A stretch of 39,615 bases of DNA. Source: Candidatus Omnitrophota bacterium (GTDB lineage Bacteria; Omnitrophota; Gorgyraeia; Zapsychrales; Fredricksoniimonadaceae). The DNA lies in the NCBI GenBank assembly GCA_013285735.1, contig JABDGZ010000014.1, positions 1 through 39,615 on the forward strand, in the 5' to 3' direction. Of this stretch, positions 7,686 to 18,452 are shown piece after piece (positions within the stretch are counted from its first letter, which is position 1; each line of letters opens with the position of its first letter). The notes beneath the pieces are model-generated. The model did no database searches, was not told where the DNA came from, and was given only the letters and a program-made list of their open reading frames with translations. The translations under genes and the position numbers were made by a program.

Positions 7686-8147
7686 TTAACCTCCATTAAT
7701 TTTGACCTTAAAAACTAATTTTTTAACCTGCCCCTTATACCCCTCAAACAAACACGACGGCCGGTGCGGTTGATTAGGATAAAAAACCGCGAACTCACCT
7801 GCTTGAACAATCAAATCTGTCGTTGCGGCAGAAGTTTTAAAAAAATGATAATCACCTTTGGAGTCATAATCTGTCAATGGAGTCAAATCTTTCATGCGCG
7901 CAGTTTGCATTATTTCTGTTCCGTTAACGACATACTGCACATCCGCGTAGATGCGATGTATTTCAAAACGATTCTCTATAGCAGGCTTAGGAACATAACT
8001 CATGATCCGTACAAATAATTCCCGCCCTTCAATCTCCATTTCACCATCCGGCAAATTGATACAATCGTGTTCGGCGATGAACTTCAAAATAGCGTCGGCC
8101 TTTGGTACTGCATAACGTTTTAAATGATCAAGGCTGTCTGTAATCAT
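7686..8147 (-). CDS. YhcH/YjgK/YiaL family protein
   Basis: A 153-residue cupin-like protein of the YhcH/YjgK/YiaL family (DUF386). The core RFEIHRIYADVQYVVNGTEIM and the later FAVFYPNQPHRPSC carry the His, Asp and Glu positions that bind metal in this fold. E. coli relatives sit in sugar and sialic-acid operons and are thought to act on sugar epimers or anomers; here there is no sugar catabolism context, so the substrate is open. Its ATG overlaps the rnhB stop (ATGA), so it is probably co-translated with rnhB. Confidence 0.87.
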   Translation of the reverse strand: MITDSLDHLKRYAVPKADAILKFIAEHDCINLPDGEMEIEGRELFVRIMSYVPKPAIENRFEIHRIYADVQYVVNGTEIMQTARMKDLTPLTDYDSKGDYHFFKTSAATTDLIVQAGEFAVFYPNQPHRPSCLFEGYKGQVKKLVFKVKINGG

Positions 8148-8788
8148 ACGGCTCCCTGAAAAGTTTTACGATGAATGATAGAAGTCCCGTGCTCTTTGAT
8201 GGCTAAACGATGAGCCTCGGTGGGATAGCCCTTATGTTGGGCGAATCCATATTGGGGGAAAACTTTATCATAAACACCTAAAATACGGTCACGATAAACC
8301 TTGGCTATGATGGACGCGCAGGCAATGGATAAAGATTTACCATCACCGCCTATAATGGTCTGATACTGATAAGGCAAATGGGACCTAAACATATTGCCGT
8401 CAATTAAAAGCACTGTCTGACGCTGGAAAGTTGCTTGCGAAGTAATTTCATGCGGCATGCGGTGGATTAATTCTTTTATAGCGATTTCCATAGCCAAATG
8501 CGAAGCATTCAGGATATTCACCATATCGATAACATTCTCGCCGATCATACCAATACCGACATAGGCTTTTTCAAAAATTTCGTGAAAAGCCGTCTCACGC
8601 GCCTTGGCCGACATTTTCTTTGAATCATTAATGGAATTCTTAAAATCTGATTGCCTCAAACACACGGCTGCTGCCACCACAGGCCCGGCCAGAGGCCCTC
8701 GGCCCACCTCGTCGACCCCTAAAACAAAACGCAAGCCTTTATTTTGGGCTTGCGTTTCATAATGGAGCATATCTGCTCTAGACAACAT
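8144..8788 (-). CDS. rnhB: Ribonuclease HII
   Basis: A 214-residue RNase HII, which removes ribonucleotides embedded in DNA and RNA of RNA-DNA hybrids. The metal-binding DEDD set is visible: the Asp-Glu pair in [19 protein letters not shown] (about residues 25-26), the Asp of LLIDGN (about 129), and the Asp of the late AKVYRD segment (about 165-170). The GRG substrate-sensing motif is intact. The gene lies 2 bases after rplS, a very common neighbour for rnhB. The annotated ATG gives a normal N-terminus with a short lead before the catalytic strand. Confidence 0.95.
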   Translation of the reverse strand: MLSRADMLHYETQAQNKGLRFVLGVDEVGRGPLAGPVVAAAVCLRQSDFKNSINDSKKMSAKARETAFHEIFEKAYVGIGMIGENVIDMVNILNASHLAMEIAIKELIHRMPHEITSQATFQRQTVLLIDGNMFRSHLPYQYQTIIGGDGKSLSIACASIIAKVYRDRILGVYDKVFPQYGFAQHKGYPTEAHRLAIKEHGTSIIHRKTFQGAV

Positions 8789-8790
8789 TA

Positions 8791-9159
8791 TTATGCTTTA
8801 ACAGTTTGATCAACTTGTACGCGGGCTTTTTTGCCTAAACGATCACGCAGGTAATATAATTTTGAACGCTTGATAACACCTTTGGAAACGATTTCAATTT
8901 TGTCGATCACCGGAGAATTAACCGGGAAGGTACGCTCAACACCTTCACCAAAAGATATTTTACGGACGGTAAAAGCAGCTCCTAATCCAACGCCAGTTTT
9001 CTTGATAACTGTTCCTTCAAAAGGATGGATACGGATTTTATCGGCTTCTTTAACCTTAATTTTCATTTTTACAGTATCACCAACATCAAATACGGGAATA
9101 TCTTTACGTATATTTTGCGCACTGACTGAAGCTATTTTCTCAAGACTCGTTGCCATCAT
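8791..9159 (-). CDS. rplS: 50S ribosomal protein L19
   Basis: A 122-residue bL19, located at the interface of the 30S and 50S subunits. Family segments are [51 protein letters not shown] and [16 protein letters not shown]. The start overlaps the end of trmD by 20 bases, so it is co-transcribed and likely coupled. A second ATG follows immediately (MMATS); the choice between the two changes a single residue. In many bacteria the order is rpsP-rimM-trmD-rplS; here rpsP and rimM are absent and tgt precedes trmD. Confidence 0.96.
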   Translation of the reverse strand: MMATSLEKIASVSAQNIRKDIPVFDVGDTVKMKIKVKEADKIRIHPFEGTVIKKTGVGLGAAFTVRKISFGEGVERTFPVNSPVIDKIEIVSKGVIKRSKLYYLRDRLGKKARVQVDQTVKA

Positions 9160-9856
9160 TTGAAGCTCCTTTATTTTTCTTCTCTAACAAATCGGGCCGG
9201 ACCTTCTTGGTCTTGGTCAAAGCTTGCGATTTCCGCCATATTTCTATGGTTTTATGATTGCCAGATAATAACACAGGCGGTACTTTTTTACCACGAAAAT
9301 TTGCTGGCCGGGTATATTGCGGCCCCTCTAACAAATTACCCTCAAAAGACTCTGAAACTAATGATTCTTTCTTGCCTAGAACCCCCGGGATCAAACGTGT
9401 TACAGCATCCGTGATAAGCATGGCTGGTAATTCTCCCCCGGTCAGGACATAATCCCCAACAGAGATCTCTTCATCAACCAAATGCTCACGCACGCGTTCG
9501 TCGATCCCTTCGTAATGGCCACAGATAATAATCAAATTTTTGAGCCTAGTCAAGCGTTTCGCATGATTTTGTGAAAATGGCTTACCTGCTGGAGAAGTGT
9601 AAATGACATGCACCTTACGCCTGCCCTTGATCGCTTTAATCGCATCAAATAAAGGCTGCGGCATCATAAGCATTCCAGGACCGCCGCCAAAAGGACGGTC
9701 ATCAACCTTACGATGCTTTTTATCATCGGCATAATCACGCAAGTCATGTATATGAATCGCGACCTTCTTTTTCTCCTGAGCCCGTTTAAGAATAGACTCA
9801 TTCAAAATCGGCGCGAACATGTCTGGGAATATAGTAATAATGTCAAAACGTAGCAT
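9140..9856 (-). CDS. trmD: tRNA (guanine-N1-)-methyltransferase TrmD
   Basis: A 238-residue SPOUT-class methyltransferase that makes m1G37 in tRNAs, preventing frameshifts. The trefoil-knot SAM-binding elements are present: [18 protein letters not shown] (about 57-74), [13 protein letters not shown] (about 110-122) and [17 protein letters not shown] (about 135-151). The C-terminal helical segment [18 protein letters not shown] fits the tRNA-binding tail. The ATG at 9854-9856 matches the family start ([14 protein letters not shown]). It follows tgt by 41 bases, in which a family A palindromic repeat sits. Confidence 0.96.
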   Translation of the reverse strand: MLRFDIITIFPDMFAPILNESILKRAQEKKKVAIHIHDLRDYADDKKHRKVDDRPFGGGPGMLMMPQPLFDAIKAIKGRRKVHVIYTSPAGKPFSQNHAKRLTRLKNLIIICGHYEGIDERVREHLVDEEISVGDYVLTGGELPAMLITDAVTRLIPGVLGKKESLVSESFEGNLLEGPQYTRPANFRGKKVPPVLLSGNHKTIEIWRKSQALTKTKKVRPDLLEKKNKGASNDGNES

Positions 9857-9869
9857 TCAAACCCCACAC

Positions 9870-9897
9870 TGTCATTCCCGCGAAAGCGGGAATCCAG

Positions 9898-9899
<2 letters not shown>
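9870..9899. repeat. Palindromic repeat, family A (copy 1)
   Basis: A 30-base element with an 8-base perfect stem, ATTCCCGC paired with GCGGGAAT, around a 4-base loop. It overlaps the tgt stop codon and lies before trmD. The same 30 bases occur without mismatch, in opposite orientation, at 19539-19568 inside the 5' end of queA. This is the widespread dispersed palindrome that, when translated, gives the peptide VIPAKAGIQ. Confidence 0.88.
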
Positions 9900-11070
<1,171 letters not shown>

Positions 11071-14000
11071 TTAATCACTGATGCCCAAAAATACTCTTAA
11101 ATTTCTCATCGGTCGGATATTAATAATGATTGGCACAAAACCCGGGGCGTTTTGCAATTGGGCAAGTTGAGCTTTGTCTAAATGAAATTTAATGCCTTCA
11201 CCAGCACTTTGGGTTTGTAGAATATTATTGGCAGGAGTTAAATCGATACCACCATTAAGCATGGCTTGATCTTTCATAACAGCCCCAGGATCAATAACAA
11301 CATATTGTCCCTCATAAACACCAATATTATCACTGGTATCTTCACCAGGTTTAAGTTTATAGCCCTGAGTTTTAAGTTCGGCATTTAATACCTCTCTCGC
11401 TCTACTTAATTCTTCAGAAGAAACTTTTGAAACCAATGGCAATTTCTCAATCATATATTCTCCAATAAATTTTGTTTCAACTGGCTGCAACAGACCCTTT
11501 ATATTGAGTCTAGGTTGATTTCCACGCTCGATCCGTAATGCAAATCCATCAGGAGACTCAAGAACAAAAGCAGAAAGCCCTGCCCCCAAGAATTTACTTC
11601 CAGAAGGAATTGCAGCAAAAAGATCATCCATATTTGTTCTCGGTTGAAAATCAAAATCTATACCCGGGTCTAAATAGGCATACGGCCCTTCATACCCATG
11701 TTTTGCTCCCCACATTTCTAAAAAATCTTCTGCATGCCTTTTAGCCGTAAGGTCCTCTTGGCTTCTGGGATTTTGTCCTTGAATAATTAAAGATGATAAT
11801 AGACTAACCGCATATTTAATATTCTTTTGAGAAATCTCATCAGATGTCATAGACTCATCTTTCTTCTTAGATGAAAAAGTGAGCATATTCTTTAATCTAC
11901 TCCCAAGAGCACTCATTAAAGCAAATATTCTTACTTTGGAAACCCCTGTTAACGCAGAGCCTTGCTTATCGCTTGAAGCTGTCGCAGGCTGGGCAACAAT
12001 CCCGATTCGAACTTCGACACGGCCATCGCCTAAATCTGTTTCTTGTTCAACAATAAAACCTTTTTCTTCTAAACGTTTTTGTTTCTTCCTGGATATCTCT
12101 CTTGAATCTCCCGGCATTGCTCTAAAAAGACGAAAACTGCCATTTTCGTTATTGGTTGCTTGAAAAACTACTGGTATATAATGACCATATTTCTGCTGAA
12201 ACATCTCTTCTGTACTACGGATATTCTCAAACAATTTATTTAAAACTCTTCCCCCTGCTATTGAATTCTTTTTTAAAGCAGCAAGATCTGAAATATAAAT
12301 TATTTCCTGACCATCATGGTCAACCCCAACATAGGCAATTGCATAGCCTAAAAGTTTACCGTCTTCAAAATACCCTAAACTCAAATTCTTTCTTCGTTCC
12401 CCTTTGATGGCCTCATTATAGGTAGCTGCAATCATCTCCATTTCAAGCCCAGCCAAGTGATTCTTAAAAGTACTATCTTTAAAAGCCTGGTTCTCAATAT
12501 AAGCAACCTCTAAGGTGTCCTCATAACTTAAAGGATGAATACCATTAATGTTTTCTTCTGTCACTTGCTCTACATTATTAAAAGGAAGCGGTAGAATACC
12601 AACTTTTTCACCAGTTTTGTCCGAATACCCCACTGGTGCTTGCATCACATAGTAATTGTCTTGCCGGTCTAAATCTGTCATAAAATCAGCATAACCAAAA
12701 CCTACATTAATTTGTTCTGTATTAATCCGACGACCTCTTAAAGTTTCTGGGTTATGTTTTAAATATTCTGCAAAAAATTTAGCATACGCCGCCTTGACCA
12801 AATCATTGAAATCCATACTCCCGCTTTTGCCAATAATCTCATTGGGAGCTCCTTCGACATTGTCGGCTGAGATATAGGCATCATTTGAAATTTGAGAAAT
12901 GAAATCAACCCCCAAAAGCTCTTGCATATTTAGCGTTTCTATACTCCCTGTCACCAAGGCCTGTTGAACAGCATTAACAAACTCAGAGACAAGAACCGGA
13001 ATTTTCCGATCGAGAGTAAGAACGCTGGTTGCTAATATCCTGTCCCTGACGACACCATCCTCTCCTGTAACCTTCTTTGATAAAGCCAAAAAAGCTGTAT
13101 TTGGATTAAACAGATATACGTTATTCTTTCCCGTACCAAAATACATGCAGCTAGGCGCTTCACTGCCCGTCATGACTGCTTGAGGATCTGATTTAGGTAT
13201 AATGCGTACTTTATAGGTCAAAAGCTGCAAATTATTGTCCCTCAAAGATGTGACGGTAAATCGAAAAGCATTCATCTGATCGACAATTCCAAGAAAAGGA
13301 ACACTTTCTCCCTCTAATAATTGAAGAATATGACCCACAGAGAGGGTCACCCTCTCTTCAGTCCTATTCAAACCTTCTGCCTGTCGTTTTTGTTCAAGTT
13401 GCCCTAAGGCCTTCTTTAAATAAACATGGGTCGCTTCTCTAACTTCATTTTCTGAAGCATACCGGTTATCAAGGATATATCTCAATAATTTCCCCCCTTG
13501 CAATTTCTGCAATTGCGGGTCTAAATCAGCAATATTTAGTTCCATTTCAAATGGCTGGATGACTTGAAAACGGTTTAAATGCCCTAAAACCAATCCATCT
13601 ACAAGTTCCCGGGCAGTTAGATCAATATGATCAAATTCCAAAAGGCGACTAGGTTTTTTTGCACTATGCAAGGCTTCTGGTGTATGCACATCTCCGATCC
13701 CAAGAAATTCTTCAGGTTCTAATATCATCTGTTTAAGAGCATCGAAATCCCGCATGGCGGAATGCAAAATAAGATAACGGTAATAATTATACAACTTTAC
13801 CCCATCCTCTCCCTGATGCAAATAGCTCGAAATAGTCTCCAGAATATCCTGATGCTTCATGATATTAACCAAAACTCTTAACCGTTGAAATTGTTTCCAA
13901 CTATCAAGATATTTTCCCTCTTCAATTAGCTGTTGACGTAATTCTAAAAATAAGGGATCTTTGACATCACTTTCCAATAAAACCTGTTTCCAATTTTCTC

Positions 14001-16827
14001 CTTGTGTTCCCAGCGAATTAAGGAGATCAATAACATACCCAAGCACTTGATGGCTTATCGCACCGTTGGAATCAACCCCTTTATCACGCGCTACCTGGCC
14101 AAAAACATTATCCCAAAACTTCTTTTTTTCATGCTCGTTATCTAAAGTGTCAACAAATGCCGATACTTTCGATATAATAGGCTGATGATTATCATCTAAA
14201 AGCATGCTATCCAGCGTTCTTGTTTCATCAGAAGAATCAACAAAGGCGAGAAGCTGTTTCCAAGAAATGACCTTTAAGCTAGCTTCTATAGCTTCAGGCA
14301 CATTGTGCCGAATGGTGGCATCATTAGAACAGGGATGTTGATATAATTTTATTAAATTATTCATCAAATCAATTGAAAATCGCGTAATGGGGTATGACAT
14401 CAGAGATTGCGTATCAGGAAACAAGAATGCAATAGCTGCTAGAAAATAATGGCCATTATTTTTGACCAGAGGAAGGGCATTAAAAACATTTTCAAAGATG
14501 TCAGAGGGCGCGCGCTCTTTGAAATATGTAGCCGCGCTTAATACCTTTACAAAGTCTACACCAGAATTCTTGATGATCTCCACAGTTTTAGCCCAATATT
14601 TATCCTTCTCTTCAGCAGTCATTACTGCCTGTAATTGATCAACAGCTTCCAAGACCTCAGGCGTACTCTCCTTTGCTGACTTTGCGATTTCAATCAGATC
14701 GTTCCACTTGATTTTTAGAATATCAGCTTCATGGGAATGCATTATCTTAACAATAGCTCCCATGACTTTCTCCGTTTTGTCTCCGACAACATCTGCCACA
14801 CCAACCAAATCCAACCCCTTTTGTTTTAATTTCTCAGGGCTGTCCAACACCAATATTTCTTTCAACTCAAACAAAGTATTTAGAATCTTATCTGCATGCT
14901 CAGGATCAGCTTTAACGATATCTTTAATACTAGATAAATAATCACTTAATTTGTTCTTATCCCATAATTTTATAGATTCTATTAAAATTCGGGAAACGCC
15001 TCGGGCACCACTACCAGAAGATCTTAATATCTCAAAAACAACCGGCTTGTATTGGCTCCATTCTTCTTGGCCCAACTGGCTTCTTAATTCTAATAATTCA
15101 GACAATATCTCCAATAGCTCATCTTCAATCGGTTTAATAACAGCATGAATATTTTCCCAATCCTTATGAAATTCTTCTGCTCCCCACAATTTCTTAAATT
15201 CACCTATTTTTTCTAAAAATGAATCGGCATACGGCCTCCTTGCCGAAAAGACTTCAACAATGTCATCCCAATAATGATCTAATTCTTCAGATGTAAAATA
15301 AATTCTTAGAATACGTAAATTTTTGAGAGCAAATTCTTTTCCTATTGGATGGGCAAATTTATATATATCCCCTATTCCCTTTGCATACCGCTCAAAATTG
15401 CCATCGGTGATATATCCAGCTTCTTTAAATTCAAAAAATAGGCCAACAATACTTTCTTTTTCACTAGAACTACGCGCAACTTGTACCATATGTGATAAAG
15501 CGACACCGTGCTCTTTTATATTTTCAGGACTTGTCCGCAATCTGTTCAAGGCCTTTACAACGAAGCGAGCATCGTCAGTATTATTTATAGTCTTTATAAG
15601 ATCACCCAGAACTATTCCCATTTGGTTTAAATTTTCTGTAGTTACAATATCCTTCATTTCTCCTAAAGCTTTAAACACCATATCATCATTATACTTATCC
15701 TTTATTTGTATAAGATCCTGGACTATCTGCTTCAAATTATCCATAGTGATGATCCCTTTAAGTTTTATTAAACAATCCATCATTGATCTTCCATGCCCGC
15801 TATCAGATAAACCCTCCAAGATGACTGCAACTTCATTGATGTGTTCAAGCGGATAAATTTCTTTTAATGCTCCCAACCCTCTAAACACTACATCGAGACC
15901 GCGATTCCTTATCAATATTTTAATAAAAACATCCCAATAGTGTTCTAATTCTTCCTGAGTAAAAGACTCCACTAAATCTTCAAGAGCATATCTCACTTCA
16001 TAATTACTTATAGAACGCACAGCATAGACTGCCTTTAAATCTAAAGCTCTTTGTTGCAAATTTTCAGGTGTTATAATGTTTTTTATTAGTACTAATGATG
16101 AAAATATTTCTTGGGATTTCCTACCAGGATCTTTGATAATCTTGATCAAGGTGCTGATCATCTGATTATAATTATCAGACGTAAACATATCTTTAAATTG
16201 AGGTAAAAATGCAAAGAATTCTTTTCTATTTTCATCCTCTGATCTTTGACCAAGCTCTTGAACCTGACCTAATGCCTGGACAATTTGTTTAATATTTTCA
16301 GCTGTCACGATCTCTTTAAGTCCAACTAAAGCATTCAAAATATCCCTATTTAAATAATAAGACATTCCTGTTTCTAATTTCTTTACTTCAAGCAATCCTT
16401 CTCCTATTTGTTCTATATTTTCTGAAGTGATGATTCCTTTTAAACCAACTAAGGCATTTAAAAAATAAACAAAATTACCATATGACTGTTCAGGTTCAAA
16501 ATTAGCTATCTTGATACCAATCGTTCTTAAATTGTCAGGAGTTAATATGTCCTTTAACTCGACTAATACAGGTAAGATATAATGGGCGTTATAGCCTGTC
16601 TCTTCGATAAGTTCTACAATATCCTCCCAAACCTTATCAAATTCAGCTGGCGTGAATAACCTTTTTAAAAGCTCTATCGTCTCAAAATTTTGACTAAAAT
16701 AACCACCTTGAACTTTTGAAACTCTTTTAATACCACCCCAATACCGCTGGAATTCATCTGCGTTCCACAAAGACCTTAATTTTATTAAGGCATTAATAAA
16801 ACTTGCAACTCCTTCATTTGAATGCAT
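11071..16827 (-). CDS. Giant helical-repeat protein, C-terminal 1918 residues (probably split from the 486-residue frame upstream)
   Basis: Residues 1 to about 780 hold some 20 or more degenerate 34-42-residue helical (HEAT/ARM-like) repeats with a recurring core such as LVGLKEIVTAENIKQIV. Residues about 780-1200 are helical without a clear repeat. Residues about 1203-1430 form an unassigned globular region (IPKSDPQAVMTGSEAPSCM, then GTGKNNVYLF). Residues about 1434-1605 resemble a GNAT acetyltransferase (LSLGYFEDGKLLGYAIAYV, ISDLAALKKNSIAGGRVLN). Residues about 1740-1850 (KFLGAGLSAFVL, then FALRIERGN) look like a degenerate kinase-like or ADP-ribosyl-type nucleotide fold, low confidence. The last 60 residues, NGGIDLTPANNILQ to FVPIIINIRP, form a tail I recall from giant Omnitrophota proteins. 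The ATG used lies inside a repeat: the same frame is open to 16938 and codes for more repeat sequence, so this start is probably not the real one. Confidence 0.8.
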   Translation of the reverse strand: MHSNEGVASFINALIKLRSLWNADEFQRYWGGIKRVSKVQGGYFSQNFETIELLKRLFTPAEFDKVWEDIVELIEETGYNAHYILPVLVELKDILTPDNLRTIGIKIANFEPEQSYGNFVYFLNALVGLKGIITSENIEQIGEGLLEVKKLETGMSYYLNRDILNALVGLKEIVTAENIKQIVQALGQVQELGQRSEDENRKEFFAFLPQFKDMFTSDNYNQMISTLIKIIKDPGRKSQEIFSSLVLIKNIITPENLQQRALDLKAVYAVRSISNYEVRYALEDLVESFTQEELEHYWDVFIKILIRNRGLDVVFRGLGALKEIYPLEHINEVAVILEGLSDSGHGRSMMDCLIKLKGIITMDNLKQIVQDLIQIKDKYNDDMVFKALGEMKDIVTTENLNQMGIVLGDLIKTINNTDDARFVVKALNRLRTSPENIKEHGVALSHMVQVARSSSEKESIVGLFFEFKEAGYITDGNFERYAKGIGDIYKFAHPIGKEFALKNLRILRIYFTSEELDHYWDDIVEVFSARRPYADSFLEKIGEFKKLWGAEEFHKDWENIHAVIKPIEDELLEILSELLELRSQLGQEEWSQYKPVVFEILRSSGSGARGVSRILIESIKLWDKNKLSDYLSSIKDIVKADPEHADKILNTLFELKEILVLDSPEKLKQKGLDLVGVADVVGDKTEKVMGAIVKIMHSHEADILKIKWNDLIEIAKSAKESTPEVLEAVDQLQAVMTAEEKDKYWAKTVEIIKNSGVDFVKVLSAATYFKERAPSDIFENVFNALPLVKNNGHYFLAAIAFLFPDTQSLMSYPITRFSIDLMNNLIKLYQHPCSNDATIRHNVPEAIEASLKVISWKQLLAFVDSSDETRTLDSMLLDDNHQPIISKVSAFVDTLDNEHEKKKFWDNVFGQVARDKGVDSNGAISHQVLGYVIDLLNSLGTQGENWKQVLLESDVKDPLFLELRQQLIEEGKYLDSWKQFQRLRVLVNIMKHQDILETISSYLHQGEDGVKLYNYYRYLILHSAMRDFDALKQMILEPEEFLGIGDVHTPEALHSAKKPSRLLEFDHIDLTARELVDGLVLGHLNRFQVIQPFEMELNIADLDPQLQKLQGGKLLRYILDNRYASENEVREATHVYLKKALGQLEQKRQAEGLNRTEERVTLSVGHILQLLEGESVPFLGIVDQMNAFRFTVTSLRDNNLQLLTYKVRIIPKSDPQAVMTGSEAPSCMYFGTGKNNVYLFNPNTAFLALSKKVTGEDGVVRDRILATSVLTLDRKIPVLVSEFVNAVQQALVTGSIETLNMQELLGVDFISQISNDAYISADNVEGAPNEIIGKSGSMDFNDLVKAAYAKFFAEYLKHNPETLRGRRINTEQINVGFGYADFMTDLDRQDNYYVMQAPVGYSDKTGEKVGILPLPFNNVEQVTEENINGIHPLSYEDTLEVAYIENQAFKDSTFKNHLAGLEMEMIAATYNEAIKGERRKNLSLGYFEDGKLLGYAIAYVGVDHDGQEIIYISDLAALKKNSIAGGRVLNKLFENIRSTEEMFQQKYGHYIPVVFQATNNENGSFRLFRAMPGDSREISRKKQKRLEEKGFIVEQETDLGDGRVEVRIGIVAQPATASSDKQGSALTGVSKVRIFALMSALGSRLKNMLTFSSKKKDESMTSDEISQKNIKYAVSLLSSLIIQGQNPRSQEDLTAKRHAEDFLEMWGAKHGYEGPYAYLDPGIDFDFQPRTNMDDLFAAIPSGSKFLGAGLSAFVLESPDGFALRIERGNQPRLNIKGLLQPVETKFIGEYMIEKLPLVSKVSSEELSRAREVLNAELKTQGYKLKPGEDTSDNIGVYEGQYVVIDPGAVMKDQAMLNGGIDLTPANNILQTQSAGEGIKFHLDKAQLAQLQNAPGFVPIIINIRPMRNLRVFLGISD

Positions 16828-16922
16828 ATTTGCTCTCGATATTTCTATAATGTCAGGCCAGTATCTTATAATTTCGTCACGGCTAAATGAATCTTTTAAA
16901 TGAACAAAACTCTTAAAAAGAT

Positions 16923-16938
16923 CTACTGGATGGAATGA
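16923..16938 (-). other. Frame break between the two parts of the giant gene
   Basis: The upstream frame stops at TAG 16923-16925. The downstream frame is open from a TGA at 16939-16941 and codes, before its first ATG, for VDLFKSFVHLKDSF and then RYWPDIIEIS, which matches the helical repeats on both sides. A -1 shift anywhere in this 16-base overlap would fuse the frames. The distance between the two LKD motifs at the break is 21 residues against 34-42 elsewhere, so part of one repeat also seems to be missing. Confidence 0.7.
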
Positions 16939-18383
16939 TCAGGCGGAATAACATCTTTTAAACTGATCAAAGTTTCTAAAACCTCTTTAAAGTAATGAGA
17001 TGAATTTTCCCTCATAGCCACCACCTCATCTTGCGCTCCTACAGGTAACTGCATTAAAGAAGAACCAAAAACATTTTGAATCAATTCCGGGTAGCTTTCA
17101 TCAATTTCTATCGCTGTCATAGCAGTATCTAGTTTAGGGACAGGATGAATAAGCTGCTCGATTGTCTTATCATCTGGATGAGTCTCTTCAGCAACAATAA
17201 CAGCATTATTCAATTGGCCTACTTGCGTCGAGTCTTGATTTGTTTGAAACGCAGCTGCTTTAAGTCCATAATTTGACACGGTCATATGCATATCCAAACC
17301 ACCCGAAAAATATTTTCTTGGTGTGATCTCTTGAGTTCCAGGATCAGATTCTTCTTTAATATAATTAAAAACACCCTTTTTAAAGGCTCTTAAATACTTC
17401 TCGTATATCCTTTCCTTCTCTTTAGGGTCATCTATATTGACACCAGCCACCTTATTTTTATCTGCATAAACTCGCTCTAATATACTGTCTTTAATCTTTT
17501 TCTTGTACCAAGTGGCAAGAATTAGACTGTTATATATTTGACGCAAATGAGCGAAATTCTTACCTTCATTGACTTCTTTGGTGAGTTCGGGGATGACGAT
17601 TTCTCTAACAATTTGGGAGCCAAGGGCGCTTATATTACTTATGTCATTGCGAGAAGTGCTTCTCAACGCAGCCGAAGGCGACGCGGCAATCTCTTTAAAA
17701 GATTGCTTCGCTTCGCTCGCAACGACACCATCTGTATGTTTTTCTAACGATAAATAATCCTGTTCCAGCATCACCTTTAATTTACTATCGACCACATAGG
17801 CTGTGCCTGCTTTGACATTTTCATAGACAACTGCTTTTTCAGGAACTATCCAAACCTTATTAAATGTATTTACCGGGATATTGGTTGTACCGTATTTTTT
17901 GAATGCTTCTTCATAAATACGTTTCCAAAACTTTCTTCCAATCTCGTCTTCTGGATAGATTAAAGATGCTGTTATTTGTTTTAGCATATAGTCTTCTGCT
18001 AACAGGTCACGACCCATTTCAGTGAGGCCAAAACTCTGGGGAATAATACGATCTTTTTCGTAGGGTGAGAGATTAACCCATAAATCTTTTTCAGGAATAG
18101 TCAAAGAAGCCAAAAAATATTTAATCAATTTGGTTGATTCACTTTTCATATCCGAAAAAGGCGGTTTAGAACCGTCCCCTAAATCCATGATAAATTCAAA
18201 CTTGAACGGATTATCAGGATGGACTTTGATTCCTTTTAAAATAGGTGGATTAAATTCAGGGCTTAAACGAACCATCACTCCAGGTGCTGGAAGATGGTAA
18301 TCTTGAGCATAGGATGGCACCGGGCCTATAATACCCGTCATCAAAAAACTCACTAAGATTAAAACTGCTACTGGGGCTCTCAT
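16923..18383 (-). CDS. Giant exported protein, N-terminal 486 residues
   Basis: Begins with a clear signal peptide (hydrophobic stretch about residues 4-20, likely cleavage after PSYA at about 26). The segment DYHLPAPGVMVRLSPEF, then GIKVHPDNPFKFEF, is, as I recall, the hallmark start of giant secreted proteins of Omnitrophota. Further family-like segments are LWVNLSPYEKDRIIPQSFGLT and GKNFAHLRQIYNSLILATWYKKK, ending with PRKYFSGG (about 365-372). Residues about 218-249 come from an in-frame family B palindromic repeat. The frame ends at 16923 in the middle of a helical repeat (ETLISLKDVIPPDHSIQ) that continues in another frame as the 1918-residue protein. The function is unknown; export to the periplasm or surface is expected. 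Confidence 0.82.
   Translation of the reverse strand: MRAPVAVLILVSFLMTGIIGPVPSYAQDYHLPAPGVMVRLSPEFNPPILKGIKVHPDNPFKFEFIMDLGDGSKPPFSDMKSESTKLIKYFLASLTIPEKDLWVNLSPYEKDRIIPQSFGLTEMGRDLLAEDYMLKQITASLIYPEDEIGRKFWKRIYEEAFKKYGTTNIPVNTFNKVWIVPEKAVVYENVKAGTAYVVDSKLKVMLEQDYLSLEKHTDGVVASEAKQSFKEIAASPSAALRSTSRNDISNISALGSQIVREIVIPELTKEVNEGKNFAHLRQIYNSLILATWYKKKIKDSILERVYADKNKVAGVNIDDPKEKERIYEKYLRAFKKGVFNYIKEESDPGTQEITPRKYFSGGLDMHMTVSNYGLKAAAFQTNQDSTQVGQLNNAVIVAEETHPDDKTIEQLIHPVPKLDTAMTAIEIDESYPELIQNVFGSSLMQLPVGAQDEVVAMRENSSHYFKEVLETLISLKDVIPPDHSIQ
17643..17729. repeat. Palindromic repeat, family B (double copy, inside a gene)
   Basis: Two adjoining palindromic units. The first begins gtcattgcgag and ends gcggcaatctc (17643-17693); the second is gattgcttcgcttcgctcgc (17701-17720) followed by aacgacacc. 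Together they are a multiple of three within the giant gene and are translated as about 32 residues (VVASEAKQS, then SAALRSTSRND) without breaking the frame. Confidence 0.8.
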
Positions 18384-18452
18384 AAGTTTAATCTCTCTAC
18401 TATAAAGTATAAAACTTAAATAGAGGTTTTGGGGTGAGTTTGAGGCTTTTTG

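Noticed and set aside
16825-16827. ATG used as start of the 1918-residue protein
   Set aside because: It lies in the middle of a helical repeat; repeat coding continues upstream in the same frame to 16938, so it is unlikely to be the native start.
17643-17729. Possible CRISPR or tandem array because of repeated units
   Set aside because: Only two degenerate palindromic units adjoin, with no regular spacer and no cas genes; the units match the dispersed repeat elsewhere in the window.
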